Origin: Nocardioides antri
GTDB taxonomy: Bacteria; Actinomycetota; Actinomycetes; Propionibacteriales; Nocardioidaceae
Assembly: GCF_008373765.1 (NCBI RefSeq)
Contig: NZ_VUJW01000011.1
Span: forward strand, 1 to 64,000
DNA: 64,000 nucleotides
Reading direction: 5' to 3'
The notes under the pieces: model-generated
Databases searched by the model: none
Seen by the model: the letters and a program-made list of their open reading frames with translations, nothing else
Told to the model about the DNA's origin: nothing
Made by a program: the position numbers and the translations under genes
In this document: positions 51,007-59,854 of the stretch, piece after piece
Layout: each line of letters starts with the position of its first letter
How positions within the stretch are numbered: position 1 is the first letter of the stretch

Positions 51007-52301
51007 GCGTACTCCCTCCTTCGCGCGCCGATTCCTCGGGCGACGGCGACGGCGGCGGCGAAACCGAGGACCACGGTGAGAAGAGAGCCGATCAACGCCA
51101 GGGTGCGGCCCGCGCGCAGCTCGTCGGTGGTGGTGGCGGCGTTGTCGTCGACGAGCTTCTGCGCGGCCGCGTCGAACGCATCGAACGGCGCGTTCGAGCC
51201 GTTCGCACCGGCCGCGGTCGCGACTCGGAGCGCGGGACCTCGGAGGTCCTCGTTGTCGCTCCGGACGATGGCTTCGTGCTTGGCCACGTAGGCCTCCCAC
51301 TCGTCGAGGATCGACCGATCGGCGACGTCGGTGACCACCTCGGCGGACTCCTGCCACAACGGCTCGTAGGTCGCGCCGGACCCTCGCTTCACCAACCGCA
51401 GGCTCTCGTAGGCCTTGGCGTCGTTGCCGGCCGTCCGCGCCTCTGCCTGGTCGACCGCCATCCGCAGCTCCTCGTCCTGGAGGCCGTCGTTCTGACTGTC
51501 AGCACGCCACGCGGCGATTGCTGCGACCAGGGTCGTCACGACCACGATCACGCCCGCGACGGCGACGCCGACGTTGACGTACCGGCGGAACCGTCGGGCG
51601 AGCTGCAGGTTCAACCAGACGAGCACCCCCACGGCCGCGAGCCCGACGAGCAGCAACCAGAACGGATGCTGGCCTCCCATCGAGTCGTCGGCGCGCTCGG
51701 AGTTCGCCGTGACCAGGTTCTCGAGGATCGGCAGGGCGTCGGCCCTGAGCGCCGCGCTGGCTCCGCTCAGGTACTCCTTGCCGACAGGCCAGTTCTGACG
51801 CAGGTTCGATCTCGCCTCTGCGATGGCGGTCGCGTAGGCGCTCACCTCGACGTTGAGCGCCGCCAGCGCGTTCTCGTCTGCCGGCTGGGCCTCGGCTGCC
51901 TGGGCGATGAGCGTGAAGACCCGCGCGATCGCGGCGTCGTACTCGGTGTCCCGGTCGGCGATCTGCTCCGGATCGCCCGAACCACCGATCAGGGCGAGGT
52001 TGGTCGCGATCGCATCCGCACGCAGCAGCGTGGACTGGATCTCCTGCACCCGCACGAGCTGCTCGGTGTCGTCGGCGGCGCGCCCGTCGGACTGGTAGGA
52101 GAGGAACTGGATGAGGGCGCTCAGCAGGCCGAAGGCCAGGACGGTCGCGATGCCGATGATCTGCAGCCGGTTGAGGAGGGAAGGGGTGTCCTCGACACCG
52201 GCGCCCACCGGCTTGCCGGTGGGCGCGGGCCAGAAACCCTGGCGGGACCGGGCGGGCGCCGGCTTCATCCGCGGCGAAGGCGCCGCTGCGAGCTGGGTCA
52301 T
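51003..52301 (-). CDS. glnX: GlnX-like four-helix membrane sensor
   Basis: A 432-residue membrane protein. Four hydrophobic segments (about 48-70, 205-225, 240-262 and 400-420) frame two extracytoplasmic helical domains of about 135 residues each, like the four-helix-bundle sensors of chemoreceptors. The cytosolic parts are short. The layout and gene order glnX-glnH-pknG match M. tuberculosis Rv0412c-Rv0411c-Rv0410c, where GlnX transmits the amino-acid signal from GlnH. Coupled by ATGA overlaps on both sides. Confidence 0.85.
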   Translation of the reverse strand: MTQLAAAPSPRMKPAPARSRQGFWPAPTGKPVGAGVEDTPSLLNRLQIIGIATVLAFGLLSALIQFLSYQSDGRAADDTEQLVRVQEIQSTLLRADAIATNLALIGGSGDPEQIADRDTEYDAAIARVFTLIAQAAEAQPADENALAALNVEVSAYATAIAEARSNLRQNWPVGKEYLSGASAALRADALPILENLVTANSERADDSMGGQHPFWLLLVGLAAVGVLVWLNLQLARRFRRYVNVGVAVAGVIVVVTTLVAAIAAWRADSQNDGLQDEELRMAVDQAEARTAGNDAKAYESLRLVKRGSGATYEPLWQESAEVVTDVADRSILDEWEAYVAKHEAIVRSDNEDLRGPALRVATAAGANGSNAPFDAFDAAAQKLVDDNAATTTDELRAGRTLALIGSLLTVVLGFAAAVAVARGIGARRREYA

Positions 52302-53923
52302 GAGGTCTCCTCCTGCGACTCCTGCGCGTCCGCTACCGGCTCCAACGCGTCGACGACCTCGGCAGGTTCCGCGTCGTCGGGCGGCAGCAGGGTGCCGTCC
52401 TCCGCGACGGGTTCGACGGCGGGCTCCTCCGGCTCGTCATCGGGTACGACGAGGTCGTCGGCCTCGAGCGACCGCAGCTGCTCGAGGGTCGGCTCCTTGA
52501 TGTCGCGCAGCCGCCAGGCGTGGTGGCCGATGGCCGCCTCGAGCATGTTGCGCACGAAGCGGGCGTTGCCGAACGACGGACCTCGCGGCGCGTCCGCGAG
52601 GATCTCGCGCAGCCGGGCGAGGACCTCCTCCCCCGCGTCGTAGTCGGCGTTGCCGACCATCTGCTCGAAGATCGCGACCAGCTCGTCGTCGGTGTAGTTC
52701 TGGAACTCGATCATCGTGCGGAACCGGCTCTCGAGACCCGGGTTCTCGGAGATGAAGATAGCCATCGGCAGCGGGTAGCCCGCGACGATCACGACGAGGT
52801 CGTCGCGCTTGTCCTCCATCTCCTTGACCAGGGTGTCGATGGCCTCCTTGCCGTACTGGTCGCCGGCGAGTGAGTAGGCCTCGTCGATGAAGAGCACACC
52901 GCCCTCGGCGGACTTCACGACCTCGGCCGTCTTCTGTGCGGTCTGGCCGAGGTAGCCGGCCACCAGCTCTGACCGGTCGACCTCCACCAGCTGCCCCTTG
53001 GAGAGCAGCCCGAGGGCGCGGTAGATGCCGGCGACGAGCCGCGCGACGGTGGTCTTGCCGGTGCCGGGGTTGCCGTTGAAGACCAGGTGCCGCGTGATCG
53101 TCGGGGTGTCGAGGCCCGCCTTCTTCCGCAGCCCCTCGACCCGCAGCACGGCGGCCTGCCGGTGGATCTCGTCCTTGACGTTCTTCAGTCCGATCAGCGC
53201 GTCGAGCTCGGCGAGCAGCTCCTCGACGGTCTTGGTCGGCTCCTCGGGCTTCGGCTCCTCGGCCGTCGGCTTGTCGGGCTCCTGCGTCGCCGTCCGGGTG
53301 TTGTCGGCACCGGCGGTCTCGACGCCCGGCGCAGGGGCGTCGGAGGTGGGCGCGTCGCCGGCCGGGGCACCGGTCCCGGGCAGGTTGGCCCCACCCATCG
53401 CCTCGAGCTGGCGGCGTACCTGGTCGCCCACCCGGCGGACCTGGTCGAGCATCTCGTCGCCGACGCCGGGGACCGGTTGGCGGGTGGGGAGGTCGAATGC
53501 CCCGCCGGACGGCGGCAGCCCGGTCGACAGGTTGGCGCCGCTGCCGAGCTGGGCGGTGGTGACGGTGGCGGCGGCGCCGACGGCGTCGGGACCGGCCTGG
53601 CCGAGACGGCTGGCGGCGAGCGCGACGTCGGCGAGCGCACCGGCGTACGACGCCGCGTGGGGCGACTTCTCGAGGTGGAGCTGGGACATCGCCGGTGTCG
53701 GCCCGGCGCGGAACCGGTTGCCCTGCTTGGCCGCGACGAAGAACTCCTCCGTCGCGCCGGGCCGCCCGGTCTGCTCGCACCAGTCGACGAACGCGCCCTT
53801 GGACCGCTCGGCGACGGTCGCGGCGAGGGCCTCTCCCTCGGCGCGGGCGGTCGCCTCGTCGACACCGGCCTCACGGGCGGCGGCGACGAGCGCGTTCAGA
53901 CAGTCGGCCAGCGAGGCGTTCAC
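52298..53923 (-). CDS. CbxX/CfqX-type AAA+ ATPase
   Basis: A 541-residue ATPase. N-terminal helical region (1-90), Gly/Pro-rich linker (about 100-215), AAA+ domain (about 220-480) with Walker A FNGNPGTGKTTVARL, Walker B GVLFIDEAYSL, sensor region VIVAGYPLPM and arginine finger region NPGLESRFRTMIEF. The C-terminal 50 residues are acidic. It is related to CbbX, SpoVK and the EccA ATPases of type VII secretion, which remodel protein complexes; no ESX genes are near. GTG 53923 overlaps the upstream gene (GTGA). Confidence 0.9.
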   Translation of the reverse strand: MNASLADCLNALVAAAREAGVDEATARAEGEALAATVAERSKGAFVDWCEQTGRPGATEEFFVAAKQGNRFRAGPTPAMSQLHLEKSPHAASYAGALADVALAASRLGQAGPDAVGAAATVTTAQLGSGANLSTGLPPSGGAFDLPTRQPVPGVGDEMLDQVRRVGDQVRRQLEAMGGANLPGTGAPAGDAPTSDAPAPGVETAGADNTRTATQEPDKPTAEEPKPEEPTKTVEELLAELDALIGLKNVKDEIHRQAAVLRVEGLRKKAGLDTPTITRHLVFNGNPGTGKTTVARLVAGIYRALGLLSKGQLVEVDRSELVAGYLGQTAQKTAEVVKSAEGGVLFIDEAYSLAGDQYGKEAIDTLVKEMEDKRDDLVVIVAGYPLPMAIFISENPGLESRFRTMIEFQNYTDDELVAIFEQMVGNADYDAGEEVLARLREILADAPRGPSFGNARFVRNMLEAAIGHHAWRLRDIKEPTLEQLRSLEADDLVVPDDEPEEPAVEPVAEDGTLLPPDDAEPAEVVDALEPVADAQESQEETS

Positions 53924-54453
53924 GGAGCTCCCAGGGTGAGGTCGTGGCCGCCGTCGGCGGTGTGGCCGAACTTGGCCTCGAGGAATCGGCCGTGCGCGAT
54001 CAACGCCTGGGCGTCGGCGCGGTTGGCGGCGTCGAAGATCTTGTCCATCGTCACCCCGAGCAGCTCGAGCTGCTCGATGAGCACCATCAGGGACGTCTTG
54101 TTGCCGTCGATCGGCCGGGTGTCGGCCCACTCTCGGGGCAGCCGGAGGTAGCCACCGACTGCCTCGGGGAGGTACTCCGTCGCCGTCGCCATCAGCGAGT
54201 AACCGTCCTGGCTGCCGAGGCCGAGGTCGTCCAGCCGCGGCAGGGTCTGGTGGATGGTGCGCGCGATCTTCACGACCCGGGAGATCACCACCGGTGGAGC
54301 GTTGCCCTCACGCAGCATCGCGTTGACGCGGTTGAGGGCCGCCAGGATGTCCTTGTCGGTCGGCGGAGGCGGGACGACGTACTCCGCGGACCCGGCGGCA
54401 CCGTTGTTGTCGTCCTCGCCGCGGAGCTTCCGGAACCACGACCCAAGACCCAC
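53920..54453 (-). CDS. Hypothetical helical protein between telA and the AAA+ gene
   Basis: A 177-residue protein starting VGLGSWFRKLRGEDDNNGAA, an amphipathic start that could touch the membrane. A Pro-rich spacer and helices follow (DILAALNRVNAMLREGNAPP; NKTSLMVLIEQLELLGVTMD). No family recognised. It starts 3 bases after telA and overlaps the AAA+ gene by 4 bases. A partner or adaptor of TelA is plausible from position. Confidence 0.7.
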   Translation of the reverse strand: MGLGSWFRKLRGEDDNNGAAGSAEYVVPPPPTDKDILAALNRVNAMLREGNAPPVVISRVVKIARTIHQTLPRLDDLGLGSQDGYSLMATATEYLPEAVGGYLRLPREWADTRPIDGNKTSLMVLIEQLELLGVTMDKIFDAANRADAQALIAHGRFLEAKFGHTADGGHDLTLGAP

Positions 54454-54456
54454 TCG

Positions 54457-55686
54457 TCAGGCCTGGATGTCGAGGGTGCCGGCAGCGTTGCGCTGGTCGT
54501 GGCGCTGCACCCGCTCGAGGTAGGACTTCGACTTCTCGACCTCGGTCTCGAGGACCCCGATCGTGGTCGACATCGTGTCGAGCGCCTTGAGCTTGAACTC
54601 GTCGATCGAGTCCATCGTCGCGTAGATGTTGGCGAACGCCGCCTGGAGCTGCTCCATGCCGATCGTCGAGGAGGCGGCCTGCTCCTGGATCTTCGCGGAG
54701 TTCTCCTTGAGCATCTCCGAGGTCCGCTGGATCATCGTCGACGTCGTCGTGTTGAGCGCGGTGATCTGGTCGAGGACCAGCTTCTGGTTGGTCAGCGCCT
54801 GCGCCACGATGACCGCGGTCCGCAGCGCGGACATGGTGGTCGTGGTCGCCCGGTCGACGCCCTTGATCAGCTCGATGTTGTTCTTGATGATGATGTCGAT
54901 CGCCAGGTAGGCCTGGATCGAGACCGCGAGCTGGGTCAGCAGGTCCTGGTGCTTCTGCCGGACGTAGAACAGCACGTCCTGGCTCAGCGTCTTGGCTCCC
55001 TCGGGGTCGGTCAGCTCCATCTCCGCGATCTTCGCCGAGAGCTTCGCGTCGAGCCGCTCGGCGACGTAGATGTACTGGTTGAGACGACCCATCACCGCCC
55101 AGAGGTTGGTCTTCTCGAGGTTGAGCGCGACGTTGTCCTTGGTCAGCTCGTCCTGGCCGCTGCGGAGGCTGTGCAGGATGCCGTTGAGCTGGCTCTGCGA
55201 CGACTGGTACTTGCGGAAGTAGTCCTCGACCTTGTCGTTGAACGGGAGCATGTCCCAGAACTTCTTCGCGCCCTTGGCCTGGCCGGGGTCGAGGTCCTCG
55301 ACCGTGCGGCGCAGCGCGAGCAAGGTCTTTCCGACGTCGGAGCTCTGCGAGATCGCGCCGTTCTTGAGCGCGGACACCGGCTTGTCGAGCATCCGGTTGG
55401 AGGTCTCGGCGGCGCGCCGGATGTCGGCGTCGCCCATGGTGCGGACGTTCTCGGCCTGGGCGGCGAACCCCGGACTGCCGACCGGCTCGCTGCTGAGCGC
55501 GGTGAGGAAGCTGTCGACCTTGGAGTCGAGCTCGGGAACCATCTCGGGCGACACCTGGGGCGCCATCTTCGGCGCCTGCGTCTCGACGACGGGCTTGGGG
55601 GCCTCGGGGACGGTGAGGGTCAGCACGGGCTCAGGGGGAGCGAGCGGGCTCGGCTCGGGTGCTGCAGCGGAACCATCGGTGGTCAT
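54457..55686 (-). CDS. telA: TelA/KlaA-family toxic anion resistance protein
   Basis: A 409-residue member of the TelA family, named for tellurite resistance but of unknown mechanism and often part of Ter-type stress complexes. The N-terminal 60 residues are Pro-rich. The rest is long-helical with family segments FWDMLPFNDKVEDYFRKYQS, LWAVMGRLNQYIYVAERLD and IIIKNNIELIKGVDRATTTT. Soluble. ATG 55686 is 7 bases after TAGGCT, so it heads the operon on a leaderless mRNA. Confidence 0.93.
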   Translation of the reverse strand: MTTDGSAAAPEPSPLAPPEPVLTLTVPEAPKPVVETQAPKMAPQVSPEMVPELDSKVDSFLTALSSEPVGSPGFAAQAENVRTMGDADIRRAAETSNRMLDKPVSALKNGAISQSSDVGKTLLALRRTVEDLDPGQAKGAKKFWDMLPFNDKVEDYFRKYQSSQSQLNGILHSLRSGQDELTKDNVALNLEKTNLWAVMGRLNQYIYVAERLDAKLSAKIAEMELTDPEGAKTLSQDVLFYVRQKHQDLLTQLAVSIQAYLAIDIIIKNNIELIKGVDRATTTTMSALRTAVIVAQALTNQKLVLDQITALNTTTSTMIQRTSEMLKENSAKIQEQAASSTIGMEQLQAAFANIYATMDSIDEFKLKALDTMSTTIGVLETEVEKSKSYLERVQRHDQRNAAGTLDIQA

Positions 55687-55693
55687 GCTGGTG

Positions 55694-55699
55694 AGCCTA
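55694..55699 (-). promoter_or_regulatory. -10 box of the telA-pknG operon
   Basis: TAGGCT on the - strand, 7 bases before ATG 55686. This is the only evident promoter for the ten downstream genes, because all other junctions overlap or are 3-18 bases apart. Confidence 0.55.
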
Positions 55700-55761
55700 A
55701 CCACTTGGACCACGACGCACACCGGGGAAAGCCACGACCTCACCCCGAAGAACGAACAGGT

Positions 55762-56451
55762 CTAGTCCAGGGTCGGCGCGGCGCCCAGGTCCGGCGCGTC
55801 GATGTCGACCAGGCACCACGGCAGGAACAGCTGCGTGAGCGGGCCGATCGTGAGGGCGTACACGACGGTGCCGGCGCCGAGGACGCCGCCCAGCAGCAGC
55901 CCGACGAGCACGACCGCGACCTCGAGCAGGGTACGGACCAGCCGCAGCGAGAGGCCGGTACGGCGGTGCAGGCCGGTCATGAGCCCGTCGCGTGGGCCGC
56001 GGCCGAGCTGGGCGCCGATGTAGAGGCCCGTCGCGAGGCCGCAGAGCACGACCCCGCCCACCATGAGGCCGATCCGCGCGGCCAGCGCGGACGGCTCGTC
56101 GAGCACCCAGAGAGTCGCGTCGGCGGAGAGCCCGACGAGCAGCGCGTTGGCGATGGTGCCGATGCCGGGCTGCTCGCGCAGCGGGATCCACAGCAGCAGC
56201 ACGACGAAGCTCATCACCACGACGGCCTGGCCGAGCGTCATCGGCAGGTGCTCGATGAGGCCGGAGTGCAGCACGTCCCACGGCGCCAGGCCGACGTTGC
56301 CGCGCACCATCAGGCCGAGGCTGACGCCGTACAGGACCAGGCCGATCACCAGCTGCGGGAGCCGACGTCCCAGGCGGCCGGCGCGCAGCTGCGCGACGGG
56401 GCCGAGGTCGGCGAGGACCCGTGCTGGGGGGTGGGCGGCAACGGTCGTCAT
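55762..56451 (-). CDS. yczE: YczE/YitT-family membrane protein
   Basis: A 229-residue membrane protein with five or six hydrophobic segments. LVLYGVSLGLMVRGNVGLAP, then PWDVL, and LGRGPRDGLMTGL are the hallmark loops of the YczE family. Function unknown. Its divergent neighbour is a MocR regulator, a pairing conserved in many bacteria as yczR-yczE. ATG 56451 is used; ATG 56463 is equally possible. Confidence 0.85.
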   Translation of the reverse strand: MTTVAAHPPARVLADLGPVAQLRAGRLGRRLPQLVIGLVLYGVSLGLMVRGNVGLAPWDVLHSGLIEHLPMTLGQAVVVMSFVVLLLWIPLREQPGIGTIANALLVGLSADATLWVLDEPSALAARIGLMVGGVVLCGLATGLYIGAQLGRGPRDGLMTGLHRRTGLSLRLVRTLLEVAVVLVGLLLGGVLGAGTVVYALTIGPLTQLFLPWCLVDIDAPDLGAAPTLD

Positions 56452-56468
56452 GCCCACCAGCATGGCGG

Positions 56469-56508
56469 CCAGTGGTCTGGTCTCAAATAGCCACTTGTGA
56501 TCTACTGG
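56469..56508. promoter_or_regulatory. Candidate MocR operator between yczE and its regulator
   Basis: CCAGTGG (56469-56475) and CTACTGG (56502-56508) form an interrupted inverted repeat around the divergent promoters. TCTACT at 56501-56506 ends 7 bases before the regulator's ATG and could be its -10 box. MocR proteins usually bind separated repeats like this. Confidence 0.4.
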
Positions 56509-56513
56509 ACTGC

Positions 56514-57968
56514 ATGTCGCAGTCCATTTCTGCCGCCCGGGTGTCCACTCTCGTCGGAGACTTCCCCCGCTCCCCCGCGTACGTCGGACTGGCCGACGCG
56601 CTGCGGGAGCTGATCGGCGACGGGCGGATCGGCTACGGGACCCGGCTGCCGAGCGAGCGGGACCTGACTGCGGCCCTCGGCGTCTCACGCACCACGGTCA
56701 CGCGGGCCTACGCCACGCTCCGGGACAGCGGCTACGCCGAGGCGCGGCACGGCTCGGGCACGTTCACCCGGCTCCCCGGCGGGCCGACCCGCGCGCACGA
56801 CCGCGCCCTGTGGCCGACCAACGTGAGCTCCGGCGTGATCGACCTGGTCTGCGCGGCGGCGACCGCCCCGCCCGGCATCGCCGCCGTCTACGCCGAGGCC
56901 GCGGCAGCCATCCCCGCCCACCTCGGCAACCACGGCTACTACCCCGCCGGGCTGCCCGACCTGCAGGCGGCGATCGCCGCGTCGTACGACGCCCGCGGCC
57001 TGCCGACCTCGCCCGACCAGATCATCGTCACCGCGGGTGCGCTCGCCGCGACAGCGGTCGTTGGCAGGGCCCTCGCCGGCCCGCGGGACCGAGTGCTCAT
57101 GGAGTCACCGACGTACCCCAACGCGGTGCAGGCACTGCGGACCGGCGGCGGACGCCTCGTCACCGTGCCGCTCGACCCCGACGGCTGGGACCTCGACACC
57201 GTCGCCGGCGTGCTCGCCAAGCGGTCGCCGCGGCTGGTCCACGTCATGCCCGACCACCACAACCCGACCGGCCTGGTGATGTCGGAGCGGGACCGGGCGG
57301 CGTACGCGCGGCTGCTGGCCGAGCACGGCGCGACCGCCGTGGTCGACGAGGCGCACCACATGCTGCAGCTCGGCGAGGCACCGCCGCTGCGCCCGTTCGC
57401 GTCGTACGCCAAGGACGCCGTGACCGTCGGCAGCGCCAGCAAGAGCGTGTGGGGCGGCCTGCGGCTCGGCTGGATCCGAGCGCCCCACGACCTGGTCGAC
57501 CAGCTGACCCGGGCGCGGGTCGGGCAGGACCTCGGCGCCCCGGTGCTCGAGCAGATCGTGCTGACCCGGTTGCTGACCGGCGACATCGACGCCGTCCTCG
57601 CCCCGCACCTGCAGCGGCTGCGCGAGCAGCGGGACGCCCTGTGCGCCGCACTGGCGGCCGAGCTGCCGGACTGGACCTTCCGCAAGCCCGCCGGCGGCAT
57701 GGCCCTGTGGTGCCACCTGCCCGAGGCCGGCGCGACCGCGCTGTCGGTCGAGGCCGAGCGCCACGGCGTCCTGCTCGCTCCCGGCCCGTCCTTCGCCCCC
57801 GAGGGCGGCCTCGACCGCTACCTGCGGATCCCCTACACCGTGCCGGCCCACGACCTCGAGGACGCCGTACGCCGCATCGCCGCCGCCTGGGCCGTGGTCA
57901 CCCGGGCGGGCGCCGGGGCCGCGACTGTGCCGGTGCGGGGAAGGCGGGCCGGGGTGCTGGTCGCTTGA
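56514..57968 (+). CDS. yczR: MocR-type regulator (GntR HTH fused to PLP aminotransferase domain)
   Basis: A 484-residue MocR protein: GntR winged helix at about residues 15-85 (RLPSERDLTAALGVSRTTVT), linker, then a fold-type I aminotransferase-like domain with PLP Lys310 in GSASKSVWGGLRLGW, Asp278 in VVDEAHHM and Asn250 in DHHNPTG. It is likely the activator or repressor of the divergent yczE. ATG 56514. Its stop runs into the palindromic repeat. Confidence 0.9.
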   Translation: MSQSISAARVSTLVGDFPRSPAYVGLADALRELIGDGRIGYGTRLPSERDLTAALGVSRTTVTRAYATLRDSGYAEARHGSGTFTRLPGGPTRAHDRALWPTNVSSGVIDLVCAAATAPPGIAAVYAEAAAAIPAHLGNHGYYPAGLPDLQAAIAASYDARGLPTSPDQIIVTAGALAATAVVGRALAGPRDRVLMESPTYPNAVQALRTGGGRLVTVPLDPDGWDLDTVAGVLAKRSPRLVHVMPDHHNPTGLVMSERDRAAYARLLAEHGATAVVDEAHHMLQLGEAPPLRPFASYAKDAVTVGSASKSVWGGLRLGWIRAPHDLVDQLTRARVGQDLGAPVLEQIVLTRLLTGDIDAVLAPHLQRLREQRDALCAALAAELPDWTFRKPAGGMALWCHLPEAGATALSVEAERHGVLLAPGPSFAPEGGLDRYLRIPYTVPAHDLEDAVRRIAAAWAVVTRAGAGAATVPVRGRRAGVLVA

Positions 57969-57970
57969 TG

Positions 57971-58095
57971 GCGAGACAGTTTTGTACGCCCAGCGAGAGT
58001 TTCACCGGCCGGCCGGTGAATTTGTCTCTTGGCCGATGAAGCTTCGTACGCCCAGCGTGAGTTTCTCCGGCCGGCCGGTGAAACTGTCTCCCGCC
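57971..58095. repeat. Palindromic intergenic repeat, copy 2 (tandem double unit)
   Basis: Two units, each centred on CCGGCCGGCCGG: a perfect 20-base palindrome at 58001-58020 and a second core near 58061-58084. Unit 58028-58095 is 63/68 identical to copy 1 (6285-6352). The element fills the whole gap between the converging MocR gene and serA and ends at the base before the serA stop codon. Confidence 0.85.
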
Positions 58096-58096
58096 G

Positions 58097-59686
58097 TCAG
58101 ACCAGATCCACCGCACGGATCGACGTGGCACTGATCGACGACTCGATCTCGGCGAGGGTCTCGGCGGGGATGGCCGAGTCGACCGACAGGGCGACCAGGG
58201 CCTTGCCGCCCTTGCTGTCGCGGGCCACCTGCATGCCGGCGATGTTGACCTCGGCGTCGCCGAGGATCTGGCCGACGGTGCCGACCATGCCCGGTCGGTC
58301 GTCGTAGGTGAAGAACGCCAGGTGGTCGGTCGGCTCGATGTCGATGTCGTAGCCGTTGACCTCGACCAGCCGCTCGCGCTGGTGGATGCCGATCAGGGTG
58401 CCGCTGACCGAGACCTGCGCGCCGTCGGCGAGGGTGCCACGGATCGTGATCAGGTTGCGGTGGTCGGCGCTCTCCGGGTCGGTGACGAGGCGTACGGCGA
58501 TGCCCCGCTCGGCCGCGAGCAGCGGCGCGTTGACGTAGGACACCTGGTCCTCCACGACGCTGCTGAACACGCCCTTGAGGGCAGCCAGCTCGAGGACCTT
58601 CACGTCGTGCTCGGTGATCTCGCCGCGGACCTCGACGTCGAGCTGCTGGGCGACCTCGCCGGCGACGCCGGTGAAGATCTGGCCGAGCTTCTCGGTGAGG
58701 GGGATGCCGGGACGGACGTCCTCGGCGATCACGCCGCCCTGGACGTTGACCGCGTCGGGGACGAGCTCGCCGGCGAGCGCCAGCCGGACCGACTTCGCGA
58801 CGGCGATGCCTGCCTTCTCTTGCGCCTCGTCGGTCGATGCGCCGAGGTGCGGGGTGGCGACGACGTTCTCGAGCTCGAAGAGCGGGCTGTCGGTGCACGG
58901 CTCCTTGGCGAAGACGTCGAGGCCGGCAGCGGCGATGCGGCCGGTCTTCAGGGCGTCGTAGAGCGCCGCCTCGTCGACGATGCCGCCGCGGGCGGCGTTG
59001 ACGAGCACCAGCGAGGGCTTGGCCTGCGCGAGCTGCTCGGCACCGATCAGGCCCTGGGTCTCGGGGGTCTTCGGCAGGTGGACCGACATGAAGTCGGACT
59101 CGGCGAGCAGGACGTCGAGGTCGACCAGACGGACGCCCATCTGCGCGGCGCGTCCGGCCTGCACGTAGGGGTCGTAGGCGATGACGTTCATCCCGAACGC
59201 GCTCAGGCGCTGGGCGACGAGCACCCCGATCCGGCCCAGACCGACGATGCCGACGGTCTTCTCGTAGAGCTCGATGCCGCTGTACTTCGACCGCTTCCAC
59301 TCGCCGTTCTTGAGCGCGGAGTGGGCGGGCGAGATGTGGCGAGCGGCGGCGAGCATCAGCGCAACGGCGAGCTCAGCGGCGGAGACGATGTTGGAGGTCG
59401 GCGCGTTGACGACCATCACGCCGGCCTGCGTGGCGGCCTTCACGTCGACGTTGTCGAGGCCGACGCCGGCGCGGGCGACGACCCGCAGGCGGTTGGCGGC
59501 GGCCAGCGCCTCGGCGTCGACCTTCGTCGCGGAACGCACCAGGATCGCGTCGACGTCGGCGATCGCCGGGAGCAGCTCGGCACGGTCGGCGCCGTTGCAG
59601 TGACGGATCTCGAAGTCCGGGCCCAGCGCCTCGACAGTGGCAGGGCTGAGCTCTTCGGCGATGAGAACGACGGGACGGTCAGTCAC
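58097..59686 (-). CDS. serA: D-3-phosphoglycerate dehydrogenase
   Basis: A 529-residue type I PGDH, the first step of serine synthesis. The NAD motif VGIVGLGRIGVLVAQRL and catalytic region PHLGASTDEAQ are clear. The long form has the ASB intervening domain (about 315-450) and a C-terminal ACT domain (about 455-529; DRPGMVGTVGQIL) for serine feedback. GTG 59686 (VTDRPVVLIAEEL) matches the family; the frame from 59764 is rejected. In mycobacteria serA1 follows leuB directly; here 17.6 kb separate them. Confidence 0.96.
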   Translation of the reverse strand: MTDRPVVLIAEELSPATVEALGPDFEIRHCNGADRAELLPAIADVDAILVRSATKVDAEALAAANRLRVVARAGVGLDNVDVKAATQAGVMVVNAPTSNIVSAAELAVALMLAAARHISPAHSALKNGEWKRSKYSGIELYEKTVGIVGLGRIGVLVAQRLSAFGMNVIAYDPYVQAGRAAQMGVRLVDLDVLLAESDFMSVHLPKTPETQGLIGAEQLAQAKPSLVLVNAARGGIVDEAALYDALKTGRIAAAGLDVFAKEPCTDSPLFELENVVATPHLGASTDEAQEKAGIAVAKSVRLALAGELVPDAVNVQGGVIAEDVRPGIPLTEKLGQIFTGVAGEVAQQLDVEVRGEITEHDVKVLELAALKGVFSSVVEDQVSYVNAPLLAAERGIAVRLVTDPESADHRNLITIRGTLADGAQVSVSGTLIGIHQRERLVEVNGYDIDIEPTDHLAFFTYDDRPGMVGTVGQILGDAEVNIAGMQVARDSKGGKALVALSVDSAIPAETLAEIESSISATSIRAVDLV

Positions 59687-59842
59687 AGCAGGTGTCCTTC
59701 GGGAGGATCGTGCGCGGAGAGAGGTTTGCACGACGCTGTGCCGCTCCTCACGGTACCGGACCACCGTTGCTTGTCACGAACCTGTGTCAGGTCCCGGGCG
59801 TCCCTCCGACCACGGTCGGATGCCGAGGCACGCGCGGGGGAC

Positions 59843-59848
59843 TAACGT
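59843..59848 (+). promoter_or_regulatory. -10 box of the DUF4129-MoxR cluster
   Basis: TAACGT ends 6 bases before ATG 59855, giving a probable leaderless mRNA. Confidence 0.45.
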
Positions 59849-59854
59849 GCCGTC

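Noticed and set aside
53924-54130. N-terminal extension of the AAA+ frame
   Set aside because: It overlaps the 177-aa gene completely; GTG 53923 gives a 4-base overlap typical of this operon.
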